Below are positions 1 through 12,074 of a stretch of 64,000 nucleotides of DNA, piece after piece. Position numbers and translations under genes: made by a program. The notes beneath the pieces were generated by a model. It searched no databases and was not told the origin of the DNA. It worked only from the letters and a program-made list of their open reading frames with translations. Source of the DNA: Azorinus chamasolen. Its lineage: Eukaryota; Mollusca; Bivalvia; Cardiida; Solecurtidae. The stretch is taken from NCBI GenBank assembly GCA_963576725.1, contig OY755247.1:15564526-15628525 (forward strand). Reading direction: 5' to 3'. Each line of letters begins with the position of its first letter. Position 1 is the first letter of the stretch.

Positions 1-233
1 TGTTTTCACACATTTGCAAACAGAGTACACCCAGATCAAATGGCTCCTAGAGGAGCCATCTGATCAGGGTCTACCCTGTTTGCTAATAAAATTTGAAATA
101 TCTGTGTCTTTACTTTCTGAAATCATGAAATGGCTACAATGTTCCACCTTCCATATTCATTATAACTATTTTGTCCATTAATATTCAGTTGGTATTGAAA
201 TTTGACATGAACACAGAACATGGAAAGGGTTAA
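1..233 (+). mobile_element. PB-A1, cut by window start
   Basis: Core GGCTCCTAGAGGAGCC with near-complete arms; long flank with ATGTTCCACCTTCCATAT; ends GGAAAGGGTTAA. Confidence 0.85.
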
Positions 234-585
234 TTAGCCATTGAATAAAAACACGATCTGAAAAATGTAATGTGATGGTAATTTTTTAATTTGAAGCAGA
301 CTACAGTTTTGCAGACAAAAGTTGCTAAGTGTTCAAAGGGTTAAGCAAATCCCTGTTTAGTGACAGGATATTGAAGTATTGATCCCTTTGCAAGAATCAG
401 CTTGAGGTCTTAGAGCAAAACAAGTGTAACACCTGTCTTGAACTCTTTGGCTGTCACTTATTGTCGTCTGCTGAATTCGTCATCTGCAATTTTATTTTAT
501 TGATTTCATTGCCTTCAAAAACATTACCACAATCACAAACATTATGCAGACTTAGATAATTTGACATTGACAGTGAAAGAGAGGG

Positions 586-833
586 TTAACCCATTGAATG
601 ATTCACTCATATTGATGCATTTTGATGCCTCTGTAAGTCACTATTTGAAACCACTGTGATAAATAGAGCATTTGCTCCTATGGAGCAAATGCTCTATTTA
701 TCACAATGATTTCAAAACTACACCATTCTAAACAAATTCCTTTTTCCTAGTAAATGCTCCTTTTCAGTAGATTTATTCAAAGAGGTTCGGTCTAAAACAG
801 CCTATGAGGGAATCACCAATTCCTTCATATTAA
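586..833 (-). mobile_element. PB-B hairpin element
   Basis: Arms TAAATAGAGCATTTGCTCC and the mirror copy at about 650-715; right flank GGTAGATT-like and CAGCCTATGAGGGAA. It abuts PB-C at 830. Confidence 0.8.
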
Positions 834-1082
834 CCCTTCGCTTGCTGTTCAGATCAATATACCTACCTGTAAATAGTGAAGACCCAGATGAGACAGCTCC
901 TGTAGGAGCTGTCTCATCAGGGTCTGCACTATTTACAAATTGATTGAGCAACCAGTGCACTCCACAGCAGTGATTGCACAGAGAAATAATTGTAGACAGT
1001 GAAGATATATGTAGTTATACAACAGGGCATGGGTAAAGAAGAAGAAGAAATGTTTTATAAAATTCAGCAAGAGAAGGGTTAA
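830..1082 (+). mobile_element. PB-C hairpin element
   Basis: TTAACCCTTCGCTTGC start, apex CAGCTCCTGTAGGAGCTG, long flank CAACCAGTGCACTCCACAGC, end AGAGAAGGGTTAA. About 250 bp, near-identical in length to three other copies. Confidence 0.9.
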
Positions 1083-1675
1083 CACTCTTCCATGCCTTCG
1101 CAAACAGAGTAGACCCAGATCAGATTGAATCCTGTGGAAAGCTTTCGATCAGGGCCTGTTCTGTTTGCTTATGAAATTATAAATAGATCTGACTCTATAG
1201 TTTCTATCAGTACCAGAAAGTCCCGTGTACAATTCACTAATAAATACTCCTGATGACATCATGTCTTGATCTTCTTTTGCTTTGACAAAAGCTGTAAAAC
1301 TTTATCATGTCAAAAGCAAACAGAGTAGATCCTATAGGAGCCATCTGATCTGTTTCCAAATGTCAGAAAAGGCACTAATATGAGGCAAAGAGTGAAAGTT
1401 ATCAAAATAATGCAACCCTTTCCTTCATACAAATTTTTACTTTTTCACACCATTGCTAACAGGGCAGACCCAGATCAGATGGTTCCTATAGGAGTCATCT
1501 GATCAGGGTCTGCTCTGTTCGCTATTGCGATTATAACAGATCTGACTATTGTGTCTTCCAATGTCCAATGTCAAAAACTCTTGTGAACATTATGCCATTG
1601 TAAATATGCAGCTAATAAATATTCATGATGTCATTATTTCTAATAAGAATATTAAATACGGAAAGGTCATTAAAT
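1079..1675 (+). mobile_element. three PB-A copies, partly truncated
   Basis: Cores at about 1098-1170, 1313-1360 and 1455-1530. The first shares its left TTAA with the preceding PB-C. The middle one keeps only part of the arms. Confidence 0.75.
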
Positions 1676-1980
1676 ATACAGTTTCACACAAAAAACAATA
1701 ATTAGTGACAAATATAATTATAGTGTATCGCATATTAGACAAGTGGCTACCACAGTTACAATACTTTTGCATCAAGCCTAGCAAGAACCAAATGTTCTCT
1801 TTGTATCTATCTGATTAGAGATCTGATCTGCCTGATCAATGAATTGCATCATGCCAATTAGTCCCAGTCATAACAAGGGAAAAGGTTCCTAATTACACAC
1901 ACCTGACCAACAACAATGACAGATGGGGCACTGGTGCCTTTTCAAAAGCTGTATCGGACAATTTATTGATTATTATACCA

Positions 1981-2224
1981 TTAACTCTTTCCCTCATATA
2001 AACGTGTTTTCACGCATTTGCAAACAGAGTAGACCCAGATCAGACGGCTCCTAGAGGAGCCGTCTGATCAGGGTCTGCTCTGTTTGTTAATGGAATTTGA
2101 GTGTTTCTTTACTTTCTAAAATTGCTACAATGTTCTACCTTCCTTATTTCATTGTAACTATTTTTTAGGGAATATTCAGTAGGTATTGAAATTTGGGATA
2201 AACCTAGAACAGGGAAAGGGTTAA
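1981..2224 (+). mobile_element. PB-A1, full length
   Basis: TTAACTCTTTCCCTC to GGGAAAGGGTTAA; apex CGGCTCCTAGAGGAGCCG. Confidence 0.9.
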
Positions 2225-2727
2225 CCCTTTTCTCCATAAGTATGCCTTATAAATACATCTTTGCAAACAGAGTAAATCTAAATCAGATGGCTCCTGTTAT
2301 GTTCTGTTACTAAGGAGTCATCTGATCAAAGTCTGCTCTGTTTTCTTTTAGTATAACGAATACTACATGATTCTCCAGTTTCTGTGATTACCAAAGTTTC
2401 CTGTGTTCATGTGCCATTACAAAAGATAATATAATGTAATAAATATTCATGATGTCATTATTTCTTATACAAATGATGGAGTCATTTAGGGTTTATCCAT
2501 TTAACCCATTACCTCATAGGCTATTTTTAGATCCAACCATTTTGAATAAACATACCGAAAAGGAGCATTACTACAGAATTATTTTTTTTAAATTTCGTAG
2601 TTTTCAAACCATTGTGATAAACAGAGCATTTGTTCCTATAGGAGCAAATGTTCTATTTATCACAATGGTTTCAAGAAGTGGTTATTACAGAGGTGAACAA
2701 AGGCGTATTTATGGAGGAAAGGGTCAA
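2221..2727 (+). mobile_element. PB-A2 followed by PB-B
   Basis: PB-A2 begins on the TTAA that ends the previous element. Its apex carries an extra TTATGTTCTGTTACTA block. PB-B runs 2501-2727 with apex TTGTTCCTATAGGAGCAA. A 123-codon frame here is repeat-derived, not a gene. Confidence 0.8.
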
Positions 2728-3074
2728 ATGTATCAAAATGGTGCCAAATTTTCGTATATTCTGTCTTGCAAACTGGTGGACAGGGATTATTTTAGGATAA
2801 TAACAATATCACCTTTATGAATAGCAAACAAGGATTATATAAGATTTTGTGTCCTTTGACACCAATGCAATGTTATTATCCAGATTATGATGTAATGTAA
2901 GACATTTAACAGATTATGGGACATCTAACAGATTACCCGGCAAACAGAATATATGAGGATCACAGTAAGCCTGTACAGATGACAGTGCTACAACTTTATG
3001 TCAACACTTATCTGTCTTTCTCATCCACATTCATTGGTGTTATTGGTAAGTATTACAAATAAATCTCTCAGTCT

Positions 3075-3290
3075 GATATCCCATTCCCTCATATTGACGC
3101 CTTTTGACGCCTCCGTAAAAGTCGCTTTCTGAAATCAGTTGATTTTTTTAAACAATTGTGATTAATAGAACATACCAGTAATTGCTCCATAGGAGCAAAT
3201 GCTCTATTTATTACAATGGTTTCAAAACTACACAATTTTATAATTTTTTCAGTAGATCCCCTCAGGTCAAGCCAAAACCTTGAAAGACTT
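3075..3290 (-). mobile_element. PB-B, degraded
   Basis: CCATTCCCTCATATTGACGC start, right arm GGAGCAAATGCTCTATTTAT; left arm interrupted by ACATACCAGTA. Confidence 0.7.
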
Positions 3291-3378
3291 CAAAACTTTC
3301 ACTACTGTAATCCTCATATATGAGGATAGTAATTGGGCAAGTGGGAATGGTGTAAGGATAATGTGACCGGTTGTTGTT

Positions 3379-3637
3379 TTAACCCTTTAATCAATGAATA
3401 TTCATAATTATAAGAAATAATGACAAAATGAATATCAATAAAATTATTTTTTATAAATAGCATATGGACATAAGTTTCTGACCATGGCAGACACTGTAGA
3501 ATAAAATCTATATATTACTGTATATCATAAGCAAACAGAGCAGACCCTGATCAGATGACTCCTTTAGGAGCCATCTGAACTGGGTCTACTCCGTTTGCAA
3601 AAACGTAGAAAGGTGTATTTATGGAGTAACTGGTTAA
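3379..3637 (-). mobile_element. PB-A2, full length
   Basis: TTAACCCTTTAATCAATGAA to TATTTATGGAGTAACTGGTTAA; core at about 3530-3600 with the GCAGACCCTGATC arm on the left. Confidence 0.88.
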
Positions 3638-3870
3638 ACCTTTTCCTCATATAAATGCTTTTTCATGCCCTTGCAAACAGAGTAGACTCAGATCAGACGG
3701 CTCCCATAGGAGCAGTCTGATAAGGGTCTGCTTAGTTTCCTTATGTGAAATTATAATAGATCTGACTAAAGATTTTACCAGTAAAAATTATTTATGTGTA
3801 CATAAAAATTATTCATTATTAAATATTCAGCTAATAGATGTTCATGAAGTCATTATTTCTTATTTGGAGT
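3634..3870 (+). mobile_element. PB-A2, right end worn
   Basis: Shares TTAA 3634-3637 with the inverted neighbour; core 3675-3745. Confidence 0.8.
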
Positions 3871-3949
3871 GAGAAGTCTAATCTGCATCCACTTGTGTTT
3901 GAAGCTGTAGGGTGACAAAGCAATCATCCATATAGTCACTCGGTTAAGT

Positions 3950-4098
3950 TCAGAGCAACTTAAGTTGTGAGGTGTGACCACCCTTTAGAATTGTCTCTCC
4001 TTGACAATTCTAAAGAGTGGTCACAACATAGGGTTTGGTGGAGAAATAAATAAGCTATTCTTGAAAATGTTTTAATTTACACATCTTATCTGGAACTC
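3950..4098 (+). mobile_element. HP-B hairpin
   Basis: GTGACCACCCTTTAGAATTG and its mirror TTCTAAAGAGTGGTCACAAC, then GGGTTTGGTGGAGAAAT and the AACTCTG end. Confidence 0.75.
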
Positions 4099-4344
4099 TG
4101 TATATTTCCCCATTGGTATCCATTAGAATGCTTTCTCCGAGACAATTCCAAAGGAGAACCAGCAAGCGATACTACAAGAGATACATGTATTTGGATAGAC
4201 CAGTACTTGTCTTATCTACAACTGATCTGGGCCTTCTCTGTCTACAAAGTCTAGGAAGGTGTGGCTTTGATATAACTGGGTTTACAAAATCATCACATAG
4301 AATGCACATGCTTACAATAAAACCTCTCGACAATGGCCACTCAG

Positions 4345-4860
4345 ATGCTAAACCCTTTCCCTGTTGATTATTCAAGTAAGAAATAATGCCATCATGAATA
4401 TTTATTAGCTGAATTTGTTAAGTTTTCTTGGTATTGGTAGAAACTGTTGAGTCCGGTCTATTATAATTTCATAAGCAAACAGAGTAGACTCTAAACAGAG
4501 GGCTCCTACTGGAGTTGTTTGATATCCTACTGGTCTGATCTGGTTTAAAAAGCATTTTTTGTATTATTAGAAACTGTAGTCTGGTCTATTATAATTTCAT
4601 AGCAAACAGAGTAGACCCTGATCAGACGGCCAGGGGACAGTAGAGTATTACAGTCATGTACTACATGAATATTTAGTGAGAAATAATGACGGTATAAATA
4701 TTAACAAGCTGAGTTTTTATAATGGAAGAAACTAGAATCATATCTGCATTTGTATGTTGTGTCATAACCAAACAGAACCGACTCTGATCAGACTCTACTG
4801 GACTGGAGCCATCTGATCTGTATCTATTCTGTTTACAAGACATGAAAAGGGATGCAGCCA
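4345..4860 (-). mobile_element. PB-A2 fragments with partial duplication
   Basis: The subterminal block and left arm (TAATTTCATAAGCAAACAGA) occur twice, at about 4465 and 4590, then a third diverged copy at 4665-4860. Looks like tandem growth of one element half. Confidence 0.7.
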
Positions 4861-4874
4861 CCTGCTTTTAAGCC

Positions 4875-5107
4875 AATACTCCATAAATATGCCTTTCTGT
4901 GTCTTTGCAAACAGAGTAGACCCAGATCAGACAGCTCCTATAGGAGCTGTCTGATCAGGGTCTGCTCTGTTTGCTTATGATACAATATATACCCGTATAT
5001 ACATGCATGTATCCATACGATTATGTAACAAATTAACACTTGATTTATGTAACTTATTCATGACATCTTTTCTTTTTTCATGAATATTCATGGAGTCGAG
5101 GAGTTAA
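4875..5107 (+). mobile_element. PB-A2
   Basis: Apex CAGCTCCTATAGGAGCTG with both arms carrying the matching ACAGCTCC/GGAGCTGT variant; ends TATTCATGGAGTCGAGGAGTTAA. Confidence 0.85.
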
Positions 5108-5269
5108 AGACACTCTTGTAACCACTTTAAAGAGAGGTTTTACTGCATATATGTATTATATGAATGATTTCACTTTCAATCAGTGAGAGATATCAGAAGA
5201 TACAGGCAAACGATCTCAACACATGTTACCAGCGGTATTCTAACCAAGCAAACAAATCTAGTGTTTACT

Positions 5270-5372
5270 TTAACCCTTGAAGTGCAGGAACCGAGTTTAT
5301 AAGGCATTTGCAAACAGAGAAGACTCAGATCAAACGGCTCCGGAAGGAGCCCTCTGATAAAGGTCTTCTGCA
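5270..5372 (+). mobile_element. PB-A fragment
   Basis: AACCCTTGAAGTG start and core CAGATCAAACGGCTCCGGAAG; the right half is lost after GGTCTTCTG. Confidence 0.6.
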
Positions 5373-5599
5373 AGGGTTGTCATACAAATAGCTTTCCTCA
5401 GTGATAAATGTCGATTCACTTTTATTTTTTATTTATTATTAGTCATAAAGGGAGGAGATAGTTTTAATTATTTAGACGGTTAAGTGTTTACTTAATCTGT
5501 TTCCTAAACCTATAATAGTACCTCGGCAAATTTGTTGTCTGCAAAAATTGTTGCACACTGACAACGGTTATTGTATTTCAATAGGTGAGGATGACTGTA

Positions 5600-5803
5600 T
5601 ATCTCCTTCCTTCATATCAACACATTTTCACACATTTTCAAACAGAGTAGATCCACAAAACCCTGTGCTGTGACCACTCTTTGGAATCATCTCGATGAAA
5701 CGATTATAAAGAGTGGTCACAGTAGAGGGTTTGGTGGAGATAAAAAAGATCTATTCTTGAAAATGTTTAAATTTACGACTCTTACCTGGAACTCTGCTGT
5801 GCT
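5600..5803 (+). mobile_element. HP-B hairpin beside a PB-A arm remnant
   Basis: TGTGACCACTCTTTGGAATC paired with TTATAAAGAGTGGTCACAGT; ACAGAGTAGATCC remnant at 5641. Confidence 0.7.
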
Positions 5804-5832
5804 TAAAATTTCAACCTTTTGCAAGCCATGTG

Positions 5833-6080
5833 TTAACCCTTTCCCTGTTCTATGTTTATTTCATTTTTCAGTACCTACTGCATATTCATGTCCAAAATAG
5901 TTATAATGAAATATGGAAGGTAGAACATTGTAGCCATTTTAGAAAGTAGACAAATATCTATCAAATTCTATTAGCAAACAGAGTAGACCCTGATCAGACG
6001 GCTCCTCTAGGAGCCGTCTGATCCGGGTCTACTCTGTTTGCAAATGCGTGAAAACACATTTATATGAGGGAATGGGTTAA
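5833..6080 (-). mobile_element. PB-A1, full length
   Basis: TTAACCCTTTCCCTGTTCTA to GGGAATGGGTTAA; apex CGGCTCCTCTAGGAGCCG, arms near perfect over about 70 bp. Confidence 0.92.
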
Positions 6081-6200
6081 TTCATGATAACCTTTACCCT
6101 TTACCTGTTCAATATTCATGTAACAAATAATGACATTATGAAAATTTATTACCTGAATTATTAACCCTTTCCTCCATAGATACGCCTTTCTACGCCTCTT

Positions 6201-6470
6201 TTAACCCATTACCTCATTATGCTGTTTTTAGATCTATACAATCTCTTTGAATAAATCTACAGAAAAAGGGGCATTAACTAGAGAAAAGGAATTTTTTTTT
6301 AGAATTTTGTAGTTTGAAACCATTGTGATAAATAGAGCATTTGCTCCTATAGGAGCAAATGCTCTTTTTATCACAATGGTTTCAAAACTACACAATTCTA
6401 AAATTATCTTTTTCTATATAGTTATCTATTTTCTATAGATCTAAAACTAGCCTATGAGGGAATGGGTTAA
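6201..6470 (+). mobile_element. PB-B, long symmetrical form
   Basis: Both flanks match the CTATTTTTAGATC side, so the whole 270 bp is close to one large inverted repeat around GCTCCTATAGGAGC. A short PB-A2 remnant lies at 6095-6200. Confidence 0.85.
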
Positions 6471-6509
6471 TATTATAATGTAACATTTTCAGGGGCATAA
6501 CCATTCCTT

Positions 6510-6760
6510 TCTATGACAAATGCTACATAGAATCAGATCTTTATTATGTCATTAGCAAACAGAGCAGACCCTGATCAGGCAGCTACTACAGGAGCCATTT
6601 GATCAGTCACTTTCAGTGTCTACTCTGTTTGCAAAGGTGTGAAAAAGCATATAATTATATAAAATTTATATGTGGGAAAGGGAAAAAGCATATATATAAA
6701 ATTTATATGTGGGAAAGGGAAAAAGCATATATATAAAATTTATATGTGGGAAAGGGTTAA
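6510..6760 (-). mobile_element. PB-A2 with triplicated end
   Basis: Core at 6553-6632; the distal end (AAAAAGCATATATATAAAAT ... GTGGGAAAGGG) is repeated three times in tandem at about 6640-6756, period about 40 bp. Confidence 0.8.
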
Positions 6761-6765
6761 ACTTA

Positions 6766-7015
6766 TTAACCCTCTCCCTGTTCTATGTTAATTCCAAATT
6801 TCAATACCTACTGAATATTCATGGACAAAATAATTATAATGAATTATGGAATGCGGAACATTGTAGCCATTTTAGAAAGTAAAGAAAAAGATCTATCAAA
6901 TTCTATTAGCAAACAGAGCAGACCCTGATCAGACGGCTCCTTTAGGAGCCGTCTGATCTGAGTCTACTCTGTTTGCAAATGCGTGAAAACATGTTTATAT
7001 GAGGGAAAGGGTTAA
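6766..7015 (-). mobile_element. PB-A1, full length
   Basis: 250 bp between TTAA sites, apex CGGCTCCTTTAGGAGCCG. Confidence 0.92.
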
Positions 7016-7719
7016 AATAATTATAAGGCTTAAACTTATTAAAATTATTTTATATGTATTAAACTCTTTGGAATCAGAGTAGATGCCAAATTACAATTTA
7101 CAAACTTTTGAAATGAACTGGGGAAATAATTCAGCTTTGAAAGCTTTAGAGATAATTGAGATAACAACATTTTTTTGTAGACAATGATTTTCTAGGTGTG
7201 CTAAAGGTTTATCTTGACTACGTTCCGCTATGGATAAAAAGACGGTAAGAGTTCATGACCTAGAAAAGGACTTAATATATTCAATTTGAATCTGACCTTG
7301 ATGGCCCCTAATGTTTTGAAAAGAACTTAAACTTTCGAAAGCTAGTGGACAGTGGAAAGTATATGTGTTATGACATTTGCAAACAGTGTAGACTCAAATC
7401 AACCTTTAGATTATGATCTGCACTGACTGTCTTTCAAATCCTCTTAATTTATACCTGTCATACTGAATGTTGTTAAACAATGATGGACTATTCCACTTTG
7501 ACATTGAAAATTCGGCATTCAAAGGGTTTTAAACAAACCCTCCCTGCCTTAGACACGAGGGACATATAAAACTATACCCTGTCTAGGAAAAATAGGAGGG
7601 AGTTTCTGATCCAGAGCACCACCTTATACTGTCTCAGACAAGCTTTAGATCATTGTCATGTCTCATCAGGATCATAACTGCTCTAAAACTGATCAGATTC
7701 TTGAAACTCTCCATGTTGA

Positions 7720-8048
7720 GTATTTCCTGTAGGAAATAATGACATCATGAGTATTTTATAATGGCAGATGTACATGTATACGGTATGACTTTTTTGGTAT
7801 TGATAGAAACTATAGTCAGTCAGATCTACATGTATTATAATTTGAATTAATTTAATTTAACTCTTTACTCCAGGAATATTCTTGTAAGAAATGTTAAAAT
7901 TTAGCATATTACACATGAATTTTTGGCCTAAGTAGAAACTATAGAGTCAAAGTCACTGAGCAGACGGCTCCTTTAGAAGTCATCTGATCTGGGTCTACTC
8001 TGTTTGAAAATGCGTATTCTAAAGGAGTATTTAAGGAGGAAAGGGTTC
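7720..8048 (-). mobile_element. PB-A2 fragments
   Basis: AGGAAATAATGACATCATGA block at 7731, then an AACTCTTTACTCCAGGAATA copy from 7859 with core at 7960-8010. Confidence 0.65.
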
Positions 8049-8049
8049 A

Positions 8050-8252
8050 GCATTGCTGCAAACAGAGCAGACCCTAGATGCGATATCGTAGCTGTAAGAC
8101 TGATAATGACTAGCGTCCAGTTTAGAGCTACGTTATCGTATCTAAGCAGACCCCGATTAGACAGGGCTATTAGCTCTTACAGGTGTCGTCTGATCTGGAT
8201 CTGCTCTATTTGCAAAGGCATGAAAAAGCATTTGTATGAGAGAAAGGGTTAA
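8050..8252 (-). mobile_element. PB-A with foreign hairpin in the core
   Basis: GCAAACAGAGCAGACC begins the core, but a second inverted repeat (GATGCGATATCGTAGCT ... AGCTACGTTATCGTATC) at about 8077-8145 sits before a second GCAGACCCCGATTAGA arm. Ends GAGAAAGGGTTAA. Confidence 0.7.
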
Positions 8253-8339
8253 AGAAAAAAATCAGGTGAGAGATGCATGCATTTAGTCCATTTTATCATT
8301 AACTATGCAAGGATGAATCTAAAGGAATTGTAATGGTAA

Positions 8340-8560
8340 ACATGCCTTTGCAAACTGAGTAGAACCAAATCAGACAACTCATGTAGGGTTTGTCTTATCA
8401 GGGTCTGCTCTGTTTGCTTATACAGATCTGATTCTAGTTTCTACTGTGGCTAATATTTTCCATGTACATGTACCATTATAAGAATTAAAATAATACATAC
8501 TTCTGATGTCATTAATTATTTCTTATATTGTTCTATTCAATAAGGTAAAGGATTATCTGA
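8340..8560 (+). mobile_element. PB-A2, apex altered
   Basis: GCAAACTGAGTAGAACC and GGGTCTGCTCTGTTTGC arms; long flank with TTCTGATGTCATTAATTATT. Confidence 0.7.
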
Positions 8561-9631
8561 CAGATGCTGTGAGGGTCTACTGTACAATTTGAACCCATCT
8601 GAACAATTTGCTCTACATGACATAATGTCAATTTTCAGGGAATAATTTCATCAATTATCAGCCCTTAACTTTCTAATATCCAAGAGAGATCTCGATGCAT
8701 TTGAATACTGTTTAGCTCTAGATCCAGATATAGACAGAAACGTCATTGGATCATAATCCACGCTCTTCAAAAACGGCAAATTATATTGCAATATAAAAAA
8801 AACTCTATCCGATAGAATAAAATGTTTTCAATAGCAAACGATAGTTTTGTAGCAGTTTAAAAGTTAATGACACCAAAAACAAATAAATTATACCGATAGA
8901 ATCAGGTGAAATTATACACTCTCATATTTGTTCATTGTCTTGTACTCAAACGAGAAATTTCCTGAAAATGTCAAGCCTCAACAACCACAAAATGAGTCAC
9001 TCACAGAGTCATTGGATTCAGCAGCGTCACTCGAGTAAATTGTACAAATCTTTCAAATAAACTATTTTACCTTGTCTTGAACTGCTAATCCCTGGGATAC
9101 ATACTCCGTACAGACACAAGAGCACACACAGTTTTACCACCTGCATTTTTATCCCCAAACACCTGAATTTTCCCTTTTTAACGAGATTTACATGTTGACT
9201 TGACACACGCGAGGATAACACAGATCTGAGCTTCAAAGGAGCCGCTGTGTATTAAAGTAATAGAGCGTTGCTTTCAAGGTATGTAACCCCTGCGAACCAA
9301 GCGCAATAGTAATAGGCCATATGGAGTTGCTTCCCTTCTTTATCAGTGACCATCTGAGCAAATGTCAATGATTTCATTCCCGAAAACGTCAACATATTCC
9401 CCAATGTATTACCAGAAAGTGTGTTCAGTAGAGCATGTCTATAGCGGCCATATGGTGGATAAACATGGGGTCCCTAAGGACAGGCGGTTGCTCAAATTAA
9501 TGCATGACGAAAGTTGTACAGCCAGGTTTTACTCATAAATTCAACAAGATACAGTATGATTTTCAACATGTGCATCTATCAACAAGTCTGTTCGCTACCA
9601 TTTCCTGTGGGAAATATCAAAACAATCAATA
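8561..9631. other. no gene or repeat recognised
   Basis: About 1.1 kb of apparently unique AT-rich sequence. No frame longer than about 70 codons and no hairpin element is seen. One of the longest MITE-free stretches outside promoters. Confidence 0.5.
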
Positions 9632-9942
9632 TACAGCTGAACTTCGGTATCTCGAACTTTAAGGGACCATACACATTACTTCGAGATAACAGACGTTCGA
9701 GTCATCCGAATTCTTATCTGAACAATTTCTCAAGCTCACATCTTAATGCAGGTCTTAGATTACTTTCGACCTGCATTAAGCTGTCATATGCAATTCTAAA
9801 TATGCGTAGTGATACGCTAGAGAACAATAGTACGATATTGTAAATTTTGGAAGGATCGAACTTTTACCTCGAGTTATCCTGAGTTTCGAGTTATCTTGAG
9901 TTTCGAGTTATCCGCGTTCAAGATATCGAAGTTAAATTGCTT
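9632..9942 (+). mobile_element. MAR-C element, apex lost
   Basis: TACAGCTGAACTTCGGTATC start; arms CTTAATGCAGGTCTTAGATT and the mirror ACCTGCATTAAGCTGTCA, with the GCTCCT apex deleted; tail with repeated CGAGTTATC. Confidence 0.8.
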
Positions 9943-10157
9943 ATATGCATTCTAAATGATACAGAAAGTATCATTCGCCAATATGTACCTGACACTCATT
10001 TTCTTAGTAACTTTTTTTGAGGGTTGCACATACGGTTTGTTTTACTTAATTGTATTCCAGAGAGACAAACTCGGTGATAAAATATATTAAAAGTTTGAGG
10101 TTTTCAGAAGCGAGTGTGTCGCTCTCGCACTGTAGACACCGAATTTACCGTCTCAGA

Positions 10158-10161
10158 CCCC

Positions 10162-10193
<32 letters not shown>

Positions 10194-10374
10194 TTTCTTG
10201 AGAGAGAGGGAGAAATAGACAGACAGACAAATGGGGACAGAGAGAGGGAGACAGACAGGGACAGAGAAACAGAGGGAAAAATAAAAAATAGACAGACGGC
10301 CGGAGACAGACAGAGATAGGGAGACAAACAGACTCAGAGAGAGGGAGAGGGTGAGAGACAGATAAAGAGAGACA

Positions 10375-10418
<44 letters not shown>

Positions 10419-10440
10419 CAGACAGACAGAATGGGCGTTA
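10158..10440. repeat. poly-C, CA and GA/GACA simple repeats
   Basis: C run at 10159-10179, then (AC)n, then about 230 bp of GAGA/GACA. The open frames on both strands here are repeat artefacts. Confidence 0.95.
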
Positions 10441-10550
10441 GAGGCAGGTTGTAGCGTAATGCTGGACGAAAATTACTTTCTTTCTGCAATTAAGCAACCA
10501 TCTGTTCTAGGACACCAACGTTTAGACATCAGCTTGTCGTTCTAGAAGGG

Positions 10551-10633
10551 GTTTCCTGTAGGCCTTCAGCCGTCTGATTTGAGTCTGCTCTGTTTGCAAA
10601 TGCATGAAAATACGTTCATATGAAGGAAAGTGA
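10551..10633 (-). mobile_element. PB-A half element
   Basis: Only the apex-to-end half: CCTGTAGGCCTTCAGCCGTC ... ATATGAAGGAAAG. Confidence 0.6.
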
Positions 10634-10884
10634 TTTTCAGCCTCAGGGTACATAATATGAGTGTAACAATCATTGAAACCAGATGCAAGCTTGGTGTGCA
10701 TCACCAGGTTTGAAGTAAAATGAGTCCCTCTACGCCCCATCTGGATCCAAACTGATTGCAAGTTACAATAATGACCACTGCATGCGACGTGCTACAGATT
10801 GAAGAGGTTTTTATTAGGTATTTTGTCTAAATATAGACCATGGTAAGCTTATCAAGACTTACCAAATTGTTGTAACAACAGTCA

Positions 10885-11105
10885 CTAACTCATTTTCTCC
10901 TAGACTATTTTTAGATCCAACCATTTTGAATTAATCTACCGAAAAGGAGCATTAACTAGAGAAAGGAATTTTTTTTAGAATTTTGTAATTTGAAACCAGT
11001 GTGATAAATAGAGAATTTGCTCCTATAGGAGCAAATGCTCTATTTAACACAATGGTTTCACAATGTGAATTTTATAGAGGCGCAAAAATGCGTCACTAGG
11101 GGGGC
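10885..11105 (+). mobile_element. PB-B
   Basis: CCTAGACTATTTTTAGATCC flank, apex TTTGCTCCTATAGGAGCAAA, end GGCGCAAAAATGCGTCACTA. Confidence 0.8.
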
Positions 11106-11124
11106 AATGTATTTAAATAAATCC

Positions 11125-11310
11125 TGTACTCCGCATTTGAAAACAGAGTAGATCCAGACCAGACGGTTCTGTCCTGTATGCTGTGCGGCTCTACAGTTTC
11201 TATCAATGCCAAAAACTCCCGTGTTCATGTGTCAATTATAAAAAATAAACCAGTAATTAATATTCATGATGTCATTATCTCTTACATGAATATCAATGGA
11301 GTAAAGGGTA
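11125..11310 (+). mobile_element. PB-A2, core truncated
   Basis: Left arm to GACGGTTCTGTCC, then directly into the long flank; ends CAATGGAGTAAAGGG. Confidence 0.7.
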
Positions 11311-11574
11311 ACCACATGCTTTCAATTCTTGCCAAAATCTTGATGCTGATCTGGATCCAAACTGTTTGCACGTGTCATCACGAGTTTGGTACATAACTTA
11401 TAGTTACACCCCTGCCTCGATATACCGTTTGTGATAAATGAGCGGACTCACTGTCTTTAGACATGTATACCCGTTTTGGTGGTCACATTAGAGGGGTTTT
11501 ACTATATACATGGAAAGACATGCTGGAACATGTTGAACTGAAACTATCTTTATATGTAGCGATTGTCAATCGAT

Positions 11575-11720
11575 CAGATTGTTTGGTTCGGGTTTTACGT
11601 CGTTTTAACAGTATTTCGGTCATATCACGACGTCCAGCTAATTACAGGTGGATGAAGACCTCAGAGATTCTTCTGTGCGTGGAACAAATTGCAGTGCTTC
11701 AGACAGATTTTACTAAATCG
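11575..11720 (-). mobile_element. SINE tail fragment
   Basis: GGGTTTTACGTCGTTTTAAC, then CAGTATTTCGGTCATATCAC and a GTCCAGCTAATTACAGGTGG block, shared with 22455-22560 and partly with the SINE at 63163. No tRNA head remains. Confidence 0.6.
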
Positions 11721-11824
11721 CGCTATATACTTGTATATGAATGGTTAGCATATTTTCCCACCAAGTCAATTCCATACCGGTGTTTCCGAGTACAAACATT
11801 GATAACGCGGACCTACTGCGAGAT

Positions 11825-12028
11825 ACGCCTTTTCAAACACAGCAGATCCCCATTTGATGTCTCCTGTAAGAGACGTCTGATCAGGGCCTGTTAGGGAATA
11901 TTATTTATCTGATTTTACAGTTTCTGCCGTGATCAAAATTATTGTGTTAATGTGCTATCGCCAAATACAACCAAATAATATTCATGATGTAATTATTTAT
12001 TAATGAATATTCATGGAGTTAAGGGTCA
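11825..12028 (+). mobile_element. PB-A2, left end lost
   Basis: Apex GATGTCTCCTGTAAGAGACGTC and the long flank to TATTCATGGAGTTAAGGG. Confidence 0.7.
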
Positions 12029-12074
12029 CATTGTATGAGATGCTGTCTAATCAGTACTATCGAAACCTGGTTCC

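Noticed and set aside
2449..2820. 123-codon frame
   Set aside because: Lies across PB-A2 and PB-B hairpins; no similarity or splice context.
11463..11894. 143-codon frame
   Set aside because: Overlaps a SINE tail and a PB-A2 start; no domain seen, and composition unlike coding DNA.
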